This document shows positions 57,342-64,000 of a DNA stretch of 64,000 nt, piece after piece. A program made the position numbers and the translations under genes. The notes under the pieces were generated by a model. That model did no database searches and was not told where the DNA came from. It was given only the letters and a program-made list of their open reading frames with translations. The DNA is taken from the NCBI GenBank assembly GCA_025352265.1, contig JANXTS010000055.1, positions 1 through 64,000 of the forward strand. Reading direction: 5' to 3'. Positions within the stretch are counted from its first letter, which is position 1, and each line of letters begins with the position of its first letter. The DNA is from Variovorax sp. (lineage in GTDB: Bacteria > Pseudomonadota > Gammaproteobacteria > Burkholderiales > Burkholderiaceae_C).

Positions 57342-57956
57342 TTACATCGGTCTGGCCACGCTGGCGACAGTGATGGCCTCCCATGGCCCGGTCGAGCGAC
57401 CGCTGGCCGCCGCCCAGTACCAGGCTGAAGTGTCGGTGAAAGAGGCGCCCGTGGCATCGACGATGCGCTCGCAGACACGCAGGGTTTGTCCCTGTTGGCT
57501 TGATCGGCTCACGGCATTGCGCGCTGCATTGCGTTCCGCGTTGAAGCAACGCCACAGCCGTTCTTGCGCATCTCGCTCCAGCCGCGCCTGTGCGATGCGA
57601 TAGCCCAACGCACGGTAGCAGTCGGCGGCCGGATGCAGCATGCGGGTCGGCGCCTCGACCTGCCGCAACACGAACACCTGCTCGCCGTCGGTCATGCGCA
57701 CGATGACGCCCGGAAAGCGATCGGCGAAGCGATGCTCGACCTCGCTCAAGGCGAGTGGACGCAGTGGCACGCCGTCCCATTCGCGCGGCCATTCGTGGAA
57801 GGTGGCGATCGGTTGCTGTGCGACCGGCGGGGTGCGCAGCGCGGCCGCGGTGCTCCACACGAGGCACATCAGCATGGCGGCACCGAACAGGCTTTTATGC
57901 ATTGCGCGGTGGATGAAGCGATTGGCGAACCAGTGGTCAAAGAGCGGTAGCGACAC
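57342..57956 (-). CDS. EpsI-like exosortase-associated protein
   Basis: A 204-residue protein with an N-terminal hydrophobic segment (LFGAAMLMCLVWSTAAALRT) and a probably periplasmic domain containing MLHPAADCYRALGY, similar to the HP...CY.A.GW motif of EpsI proteins that accompany exosortases, plus LWRCFNAERNAARN. The start GTG 57956 overlaps the exosortase stop region; an ATG at 57902 is an alternative. It likely acts with the exosortase; the precise biochemical role of EpsI is not settled. Confidence 0.75.
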   Translation of the reverse strand: MSLPLFDHWFANRFIHRAMHKSLFGAAMLMCLVWSTAAALRTPPVAQQPIATFHEWPREWDGVPLRPLALSEVEHRFADRFPGVIVRMTDGEQVFVLRQVEAPTRMLHPAADCYRALGYRIAQARLERDAQERLWRCFNAERNAARNAVSRSSQQGQTLRVCERIVDATGASFTDTSAWYWAAASGRSTGPWEAITVASVARPM

Positions 57957-58848
57957 GACGGCCTCCTGGGGATGTAATCACGCCGGGGACGGCTTTGGCC
58001 GTCCGCCTCGCCATGGCCCAGGCGATGCCGCCGCAGACCATCGACAGCAGCAACAAGCCGAATGCGTCGTGCGCCCAGGGCGCCAGCGCGTGCCCGGCAC
58101 CTTCGAACGCCACCAGCACCGCGTTGCGCACGATGTTGCCGAGCAGCACCAGCAGTCCGACCACGGGCAGCCGCGTCGCGAACTGCCTGTCGTTGCGCTG
58201 CGCCCACAACGCGACGGCGCAGGCGGTGAAGTAACCGAACCAGACCATTTGCACGCCAGAGCAAGGCGCGTCGACGATGACCATTCGTCCATCGACCAGC
58301 AGCGCGGTGCCTTCGCGCATCACTTCGAAGCCAGGTGCCAGCAACCAACGGCTGGCCTCGGCCGTGACCACGCGCAGCGGATAGCCGGCATCGAACTGCA
58401 GCGACGAGAGCAGGGGCAGGGCCAACACCGCGAGCCCGACCACCGGCAACGCGGCGATGCGCTTCGGCAGGAAGGCGATGAGGCCGCAGGCCAGCGCCAG
58501 CACGGCCAGCAGACCGGCCGCGAGCGGCGGCACAGCAGCCACGACGCCGAGGCCGGTGCGAGTCAGGGTGGAGAGCAACGTGCCGCACGTCGCCAGCGCC
58601 ATCCAGCCGAGGCGCGGTGCAGCGCGAAGCTCGCGTCGAAGATGCCAGACCAGCACAGCGAGCGAGGCCAGGGCGAGCGCACCGAGCGGATCGTCGGAGC
58701 CGTCACGCATGCGGATGACCATCCAGCACCAGGTCGGCGTCAGCGCTGCGAACTGCAGTGCCAGCCAGCCGGCGGCCGGCAGTCGATCGACGTGGATGCT
58801 CCAGTCCACCAAGCGGGGATGGTGTCGGGCAAGGTAAGCGAGCGTCAT
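57937..58848 (-). CDS. Exosortase (archaeosortase/exosortase family transpeptidase)
   Basis: A 303-residue protein with about eight membrane helices and the exosortase catalytic triad: Cys196 in IVDAPCSGVQMVWFGYFTAC, Arg241 in LLGNIVRNAVLV and His260 in APWAHDAFGLLLLS. Exosortases recognise PEP-CTERM tails and move or anchor the target at the cell surface. The gene follows its likely target (VIT-VWA PEP-CTERM protein, stop 18 bases upstream) and overlaps the EpsI-like gene. I cannot assign a numbered Xrt subtype from the sequence. Confidence 0.9.
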   Translation of the reverse strand: MTLAYLARHHPRLVDWSIHVDRLPAAGWLALQFAALTPTWCWMVIRMRDGSDDPLGALALASLAVLVWHLRRELRAAPRLGWMALATCGTLLSTLTRTGLGVVAAVPPLAAGLLAVLALACGLIAFLPKRIAALPVVGLAVLALPLLSSLQFDAGYPLRVVTAEASRWLLAPGFEVMREGTALLVDGRMVIVDAPCSGVQMVWFGYFTACAVALWAQRNDRQFATRLPVVGLLVLLGNIVRNAVLVAFEGAGHALAPWAHDAFGLLLLSMVCGGIAWAMARRTAKAVPGVITSPGGRRVATAL

Positions 58849-58866
58849 GGCGTTCGATCGCTCCGT

Positions 58867-61005
58867 TCAAGCGGTGAAGCGGCGGTCGTCGTGCCGGTGC
58901 GCACGGCGGCGCAGCATCGCGAGCATCGAAAGAACCACCGCGATGGCGCCTAGCGTCTCCGGCTCCGGTGTGCTCGGCACTTCGGCACCCAACGTTGCGC
59001 CACCGACAGCGAGCTCGCTTACGCCCTTGGGCAACGGTACCGGCTGGTTCACGGCCACGGTGTTCTGCGGCGCGACGTTGCGCACCACCTTGTCGACCGC
59101 GATGAAGCTGGTGTACTGCGTCAGCAGGCTGTATTGCAGGCCGAGGTCGGTGATGCGCTGCTTGAAGCTGTCGCCGCCTTCAAGCGTCTCCTGGTCGCTC
59201 AGCGACGCGATGCGGTGGCGGGCCCACAGGCTGCGCAGTGCGGCAGTGTCTTGACGCACGGCGCCGTCGACCTTCAGCTCTTGCCGGTACGGGCCATTGG
59301 CGCTGCGGCCTTCGATGAAGATGCGGCCCTTGGCCACGCCATCGGCATTCGCGCGCCACTTGCCGAAAACGATCACCGGGCGCTCGCCCATGACATCGGG
59401 CAAGGCGGCCGGCTCGACGTCGTACACATCGATTCCTTCGAACTTAGCCTTGACACTCGTCAGCACCGGCGACTCGACCATGCGACGAAAGCGCGCGGCT
59501 TGCTCGGTCGCCTGGACAGGGTCGGTGATGACGAAGGGCTCGCCCATGCCGGCGCGTGCGAGACCTTCCATCAGGCTGCGGTTGACCGATGAGCCAATGC
59601 CGAATGCGAAGACGTTGGCTTGCGAGAGGTTCTTGCGCACCAGCTCGAAGGCCTCCCGCTCGACCGTCACATAGCCGTCGGTCACGACCACCACGGTGCG
59701 TGAAACGTCGGGCTGCTTGGGCTCGGCGTAGACGCGCTTCAACGCGGGGATGAGTTCGGTGCTGCCGCTGCCGCTGTAGTTTTGAATCGTCGCGAGCGCT
59801 TGCTCGATGTTGGCGCGCGTGGCCGGCACCGAGTGCGGCGACAGCATCTTGTTGCTTCCTGAGAACAGCAGCACATTGAACGTGTCGCTGGTGCGCAGTC
59901 CGCCGAGGAGTTCGCGCAACAGCACTTTTGCCGTGTCGAGCGGGAAGCCGTGCATCGAGCCCGAGATGTCGACCACGAAGATGTAATCGCGTGGCGTGAT
60001 GGCGGTGGCCGCGACCGACTTGGGCGGCTCGACCATCGCGAGGAAGAAGTTCTCCGCCATCGCGCCACCCTCGCCGCCCTGGCCCTTGAAGAGCATAAGG
60101 CCCGACTCGATCTTTTCGCCGGCCAGACGGTAGTCGAGCACGAAGTCGCGGTTGTCGGCTGGCTCGGCGCTTTGCGTCAACGCGATGTCGGCGTGTTTGT
60201 CTTCATTGTTCTTTTCGTCGCCCTTCCTTACGTCGATGCTGTGCGTGCGCGAGCGCACTTCCTTGATGCCCATCGGCGTGTCGATCGCTACCTTCATTTT
60301 GAAAGTCGTGCTCGGCGCCACGGCTGCACGCAACACCGGCTGCGCGACCCAGGTCGCATTGACCTGCGAAGACTGCGGACTGTTGTAGCGCGGGCCGACG
60401 ACCGTCGGAAAAACGAACTGGTAGTTGCCAGACTGCGGCACCAGCAACTCGGTGTAGTGCAGCTCGACCTGGATGTCGTCACCCGGAAGGATGTTGGCGA
60501 CGTTCATCTGAAAGACGTTGGGCAAATGCTGCTCGAGCAGCGCGGCAGTCTTGCCTTCTTTCTTTGCGGTGTCGTATTCGATCTGCGCCTGCTGCTTCTC
60601 GCGGATCTGCGCGGTGATGAGGCGGTCGGCCAGCCGCACATTGAGTCCGTTCACTGCGGCCTTGGTCGAGCCTGGGAATACGTACTTGGCTTCGATGGCC
60701 CGCTGCCCTTCGTTGCGATAGTGCTGCGTGACCGTGACGTCGGCAATGACGCCCGAGATGTGCACGTTGACCTCGGTGCCCTTCAACGGAAGGCGATCGA
60801 CCGTCGGGTCGTCGCCGTTCACGAAGAAGTACGGGCTCTCGGTTTTGAGACGAGGCCCGGGTGCCTCCTGGGCATGCAGCGGTCGCACACCGAGGGCGAC
60901 GAAGCCCAGCGCGGCGAGGCCCAGGGTGGTCGCCCAGAGCCAGCGGGCCGGACGGGCGGATGCGTCGTTGTCGGCGTTGTCGTTTAGGTTGTGGCAGGTG
61001 TCCAT
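58867..61005 (-). CDS. VIT and von Willebrand A domain protein with PEP-CTERM sorting tail
   Basis: A 712-residue surface protein. Signal segment at ~22-45; a vault/inter-alpha-trypsin (VIT) domain at ~50-190 (VNVHISGVIADVTVTQHYRN; YVFPGSTKAAVNGLNVRLAD); a VWA domain at ~335-510 with the MIDAS motif DISGSMHG (Asp346, Ser348, Ser350); a beta-rich region; and a C-terminal PEP-CTERM tail: TPEPET at 679-684, hydrophobic helix, RRRAHRH. It looks like the substrate of the adjacent exosortase. VIT-VWA proteins mediate metal-dependent adhesion in other systems; the ligand is unknown. Confidence 0.9.
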   Translation of the reverse strand: MDTCHNLNDNADNDASARPARWLWATTLGLAALGFVALGVRPLHAQEAPGPRLKTESPYFFVNGDDPTVDRLPLKGTEVNVHISGVIADVTVTQHYRNEGQRAIEAKYVFPGSTKAAVNGLNVRLADRLITAQIREKQQAQIEYDTAKKEGKTAALLEQHLPNVFQMNVANILPGDDIQVELHYTELLVPQSGNYQFVFPTVVGPRYNSPQSSQVNATWVAQPVLRAAVAPSTTFKMKVAIDTPMGIKEVRSRTHSIDVRKGDEKNNEDKHADIALTQSAEPADNRDFVLDYRLAGEKIESGLMLFKGQGGEGGAMAENFFLAMVEPPKSVAATAITPRDYIFVVDISGSMHGFPLDTAKVLLRELLGGLRTSDTFNVLLFSGSNKMLSPHSVPATRANIEQALATIQNYSGSGSTELIPALKRVYAEPKQPDVSRTVVVVTDGYVTVEREAFELVRKNLSQANVFAFGIGSSVNRSLMEGLARAGMGEPFVITDPVQATEQAARFRRMVESPVLTSVKAKFEGIDVYDVEPAALPDVMGERPVIVFGKWRANADGVAKGRIFIEGRSANGPYRQELKVDGAVRQDTAALRSLWARHRIASLSDQETLEGGDSFKQRITDLGLQYSLLTQYTSFIAVDKVVRNVAPQNTVAVNQPVPLPKGVSELAVGGATLGAEVPSTPEPETLGAIAVVLSMLAMLRRRAHRHDDRRFTA

Positions 61006-61209
61006 GACAGCTTCTTCTCCGGTGCGTGCGACGGTGCACAGGACTGAATGTCGGATCCGGCGGAGAAGCCGTTATGAAGCTTTCGCGCTGCGACTTCGAA
61101 GGCCGGACGGCTTCTGTGAAGTCTGTGTGAAGTAACCCAGGCGACGCACTTCATACGGACTTCGGATGGCGCGGCGAGAATCGGATCGTTCCACATCAGG
61201 GAGAAAAAA

Positions 61210-62583
61210 ATGTTCAAGAGTCTTCGCAATTCAGTTCTGTTCAAGGTCGGTGTTCTCGTATTGCTGACCTTGTTGTTATGCATTCCGCTGGCCGAGATTG
61301 GCTCGCTGATCAACGAGCGCGGTGGCAGTCGACGCGAGGCGGCGGAAGAGCTTGGGCAGACCTATGCCGGCCGGCAGACACTGGTGGCGCCGCTGCTCGT
61401 CGTCCCGTACACCGAGCGCTGGTCCGAAGAGCAGCGCAACGCCGCCGGCAATGTGACGGGCACTGCAGCGAAGACCAAATCGCTCACGCACATAGAGTTT
61501 CCAGAGACCCTCCACATTGAGGGCAGGATGACGCCGCAGCAGCGCTATCGTGGCATCTTCAACGTGCTGTTCTATACGTTCAATGCCGAACTTGCAGGAC
61601 GCTTTGCGGCCTTCGATCTGGCCTCGATCCCGCACAGCGAAGCAAGGTCAGTGATTGAAGCGGGCACGCCGTACCTCGCACTCGGTGTCAGTGATGTGCG
61701 CGGCCTCGATGGCTCACCGGCGCTGACGCTGGCAGGCGAAAGCCTGCGCTTCATGCAGCGTGTTCCAGGCCTCGGCAAAAAAGATGCGTGGCTTGCGGGT
61801 GGTATCCATGCACCGCTGGCCGGTGCCGCCTTGAAAGCGTGGACTGCTAAAGAAGCGCTGCCGTTTGCCTTGAAGCTCGTCTTGGTCGGGCAAGAGACGC
61901 TGTCCATCGCGCCGATCGCCGACGACACGACTGCGCATATCGCTTCGCCATGGGCCGCGCCGAGCTTCGGTGGACGCTTCCTGGCATCGGAACGCAGCGT
62001 GACGCCTGAGGGCTTCGATGCCCGTTGGCGCGTGTCGTCGCTCGTGAGCGCGACGCGCGAGCAGGTGCGCTCGGGTGTCGGTGGGCCTCACGGCGCTGCG
62101 TTGGAAACCTTCGACGTGACCTTGGCCGAGCCGCTCAACGTCTACGCGATGTCGACACGCGCCGTAAAGTACGGCGCGCTTTTCGTCGGACTTGTCCTGA
62201 TGGCTGGCTTCATGTTCGAACTTTTTCGCAAGTTGCGGCTCCATCCTGTGCAATACGGTCTGGTCGGCCTGTCGATCGCGCTGTTCTTCCTGCTGCTGCT
62301 GGCGCTGTCTGAAAAGCTCCTGTTCTGGCAGGCCTATTCTGTTGCTGCAACAGCGAGCGTGTCACTGCTCGCCGTGTACTTCAGCTCAGTGCTCGGCGGC
62401 TGGCGGCGCGGCGTTTCTTTTGCTGCCTTCGTGGCGCTCCTGTATGGCGCGCTGTACGGGCTGCTCGCTTCCGAGAGCAATGCGTTATTGCTCGGCGCCT
62501 TGCTCGTGTTCGGCATGCTGGCAGTACTGATGCTCGCGACGCGCAAGGTGGACTGGTACGCGCTGTCGAACCAGTCGCCGTGA
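61210..62583 (+). CDS. creD: Inner membrane protein CreD
   Basis: A 457-residue CreD-family protein. One N-terminal helix (VLFKVGVLVLLTLLLCIPLA), a long periplasmic domain (GQTYAGRQTLVAPLLVVPYT; DARWRVSSLVSATREQ), then several C-terminal helices (ALFVGLVLMAGFMFELFRKL; GLVGLSIALFFLLLLALSEK; GVSFAAFVALLYGALYGLLA). CreD supports envelope integrity and, in some bacteria, beta-lactam response under CreBC. No creBC genes are visible here. It diverges from the VIT-VWA gene. Confidence 0.92.
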   Translation: MFKSLRNSVLFKVGVLVLLTLLLCIPLAEIGSLINERGGSRREAAEELGQTYAGRQTLVAPLLVVPYTERWSEEQRNAAGNVTGTAAKTKSLTHIEFPETLHIEGRMTPQQRYRGIFNVLFYTFNAELAGRFAAFDLASIPHSEARSVIEAGTPYLALGVSDVRGLDGSPALTLAGESLRFMQRVPGLGKKDAWLAGGIHAPLAGAALKAWTAKEALPFALKLVLVGQETLSIAPIADDTTAHIASPWAAPSFGGRFLASERSVTPEGFDARWRVSSLVSATREQVRSGVGGPHGAALETFDVTLAEPLNVYAMSTRAVKYGALFVGLVLMAGFMFELFRKLRLHPVQYGLVGLSIALFFLLLLALSEKLLFWQAYSVAATASVSLLAVYFSSVLGGWRRGVSFAAFVALLYGALYGLLASESNALLLGALLVFGMLAVLMLATRKVDWYALSNQSP

Positions 62584-62634
62584 CATCCGGCGGCTGCGCA
62601 TCGTCGCTACTTTTATTCTGACATCGAGGCTCGT

Positions 62635-64000
62635 ATGGTTCCGTTCTCCAGGCTTATGAAATGGACTGCCATTGCCGCAGCGGCGGGTGCAGTAGCGCTG
62701 CTGCTCGTGGTCGGTGTCGCGCTGGCTGTCATCTATCCGAAGCTCCCCGACGTGTCGTCGCTGTCCGACTACCGGCCCAAGCTGCCGCTGCGCATCTTCT
62801 CGGCTGAAGGCACGTTGATCGGCGAGTTCGGTGAAGAGCGCCGCACGCTGACGCCGATCGCGTCCATCCCCAAGTCGATGAAAGACGCGGTGCTGGCTGT
62901 CGAAGACGCGCGCTTCTACGAGCACGGCGGCGTCGATTCGCTGGGACTCATGCGCGCGGTGCTTGCCAATTTGCGCGGCGGTATGCGACAGGGCGCATCC
63001 ACCATCACGCAGCAGGTCGCGCGCAACGTCTACCTGAGCTCCGAACGCACGCTGAGTCGCAAGGTCTATGAGGCATTGCTCGCCTTCAAGCTCGAGAGGC
63101 GGCTGAGCAAGGACCAGATCCTCGAGATCTACCTCAACCAGATCTACCTGGGCAACCGCGCCTATGGCTTCGCTGCTGCGGCGGAGGTCTACTTCGGCAA
63201 GCCCTTGCAAGACATCACGGTGGCCGAAGCCGCGATGCTCGCCGGCCTGCCGAAGTCGCCCGGCACCGCCAACCCGATCAACAGCCCGACGCGGGCGCGC
63301 GCCCGGCAGCTGCACGTGATCGACCGCATGAAGGAAACCGGGTTCATCACTGCTGCACAGGCCGATGAGGCGAGGCAAGAGCCGCTGCATCTGCGCGATG
63401 CGTCGGATCCGAACCGGCCGCACGCCGAATACGTAGCCGAGACAGTGCGCCAGCTGATGTACGCACAGTACGGCGACAGCATCTACACGCGCGGCCTGTC
63501 CGTACAGACCACGCTGGTGGCGGCCGATCAGCAGGCGGCGTATCGCTCGTTACGCAAGGGCATCATGGATTACGAGCGGCGCCAGATCTACCGCGGCCCC
63601 GAGGCCTTCGTCGATTTGCCAGACGACCCCAAAGCGCTCGACGATGCGGTCGACGACGCATTGGCAGATCACCCAGACAACGACGATGTGTTGTCCGCCG
63701 TGGTGCTCGCTGCGGCGCCGAAGTTGGTGACTGCGGTGCGCGGCAACGGTGACATCCTGCAGATCATGGGCGACGGATTGCGTCTCGGCCAGCTCGGTCT
63801 TTCCGAAAAAGCCGGTCCCAACATCAAGGTGCGCCGCGGTGCGGTGATCCGCGTGATGAAGACGCCGCGCAACACCTGGGAGATGGCCCAGCTGCCAGAG
63901 GTCGAAGGTGCGTTCGTCGCAGTCGATCCGCGCGACGGGGCGATCAAGGCGATGGTCGGCGGTTTCGATTTCGGCAAGAGCAAGATGAACCGCGTGACGC
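62635..64000 (+). CDS. Class A penicillin-binding protein, N-terminal part (cut by window end)
   Basis: 455 residues are visible. A membrane anchor (AAAAGAVALLLVVGVALAVI) leads into a GT51 glycosyltransferase domain: LAVEDARFYEHGGVD (catalytic Glu), GASTITQQVARNVYL, ILEIYLNQIYLGNRAYGFAA and AMLAGLPKSPGTANP. After it comes the PBP1a-type linker/OB-like region (EYVAETVRQLMYAQYGDSIY; RGLSVQTTLV; AFVAVDPRDGAIKAMVGGFD). The transpeptidase domain should follow outside the window. Start ATG 62635 has GAGG five bases before it. It polymerises and cross-links peptidoglycan. Confidence 0.92.
   Translation, partial: MVPFSRLMKWTAIAAAAGAVALLLVVGVALAVIYPKLPDVSSLSDYRPKLPLRIFSAEGTLIGEFGEERRTLTPIASIPKSMKDAVLAVEDARFYEHGGVDSLGLMRAVLANLRGGMRQGASTITQQVARNVYLSSERTLSRKVYEALLAFKLERRLSKDQILEIYLNQIYLGNRAYGFAAAAEVYFGKPLQDITVAEAAMLAGLPKSPGTANPINSPTRARARQLHVIDRMKETGFITAAQADEARQEPLHLRDASDPNRPHAEYVAETVRQLMYAQYGDSIYTRGLSVQTTLVAADQQAAYRSLRKGIMDYERRQIYRGPEAFVDLPDDPKALDDAVDDALADHPDNDDVLSAVVLAAAPKLVTAVRGNGDILQIMGDGLRLGQLGLSEKAGPNIKVRRGAVIRVMKTPRNTWEMAQLPEVEGAFVAVDPRDGAIKAMVGGFDFGKSKMNRVT

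Overview
The window is the replication-origin region of a chromosome from a betaproteobacterium of the order Burkholderiales, most likely family Comamonadaceae (Variovorax or a relative). This rests on moderately high GC, the order rpmH-rnpA-yidD-yidC-mnmE opposite dnaA-dnaN-gyrB, a GyrB with the long C-terminal insert of beta/gammaproteobacteria, overlapping metX-metW, and Burkholderiales-type envelope genes. I assign no species. No tRNA, rRNA, insertion sequence, prophage or CRISPR array was seen.

Layout. 1-5.2 kb: a zinc-ribbon protein and an SPFH protein, malic enzyme maeB framed by two related inverted repeats, and a secreted guanyl-type RNase with its barstar inhibitor. 5.2-13.9 kb: lptD-surA-rsmA facing amgK-rsmE, an exported M20 peptidase and a YidB-like protein. 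13.9-20 kb: a second M20 peptidase, a decayed DUF72 fragment, a bactofilin, a hydroxypyruvate-isomerase-like gene, and metX-metW behind an apparent SAM-II riboswitch with terminator; then an RRM RNA-binding protein gene broken by two in-frame TAA codons. 20-25 kb: SDR, lptC, kdsC, kdsD and a CPA2 antiporter. 25-27.7 kb: an uncharacterised trio of two zinc-ribbon membrane proteins and a cyclic-nucleotide-binding-domain protein. 27.7-37.7 kb: the origin core, with oriC (DnaA boxes, DnaA-trio-like CTA repeats, AT-rich stretch) between dnaA and dnaN.

37.7-42.1 kb: corA flanked by two paralogous exported proteins, a membrane metallophosphoesterase and a phasin-like protein. 42.3-45.2 kb: a DNA-repair pair, a radical SAM protein and a DUF4130-UdgX fusion, headed by a LexA/SOS box that overlaps the GTG start of the first gene. 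45.2-48.3 kb: an operon matching E. coli ybhP-clsB-ybhN. 48.5-50.7 kb: small exported proteins and a ferritin-like protein. 50.8-55.8 kb: a complete polyamine-type ABC importer with an Asp/Glu/hydantoin-type racemase. 56-61 kb: a compact exosortase locus with a VIT-VWA PEP-CTERM target, the exosortase, an EpsI-like protein and a GT51 transglycosylase. 61-64 kb: creD and a class A penicillin-binding protein cut by the window end.

Most of the window is housekeeping. The items most worth a second look are the SOS-linked radical SAM/UdgX operon, the apparently single-substrate exosortase locus, the SAM-II/terminator leader of metX, the doubly nonsense-interrupted RRM gene, the zinc-ribbon/cNBD trio, and the RNase-barstar pair.
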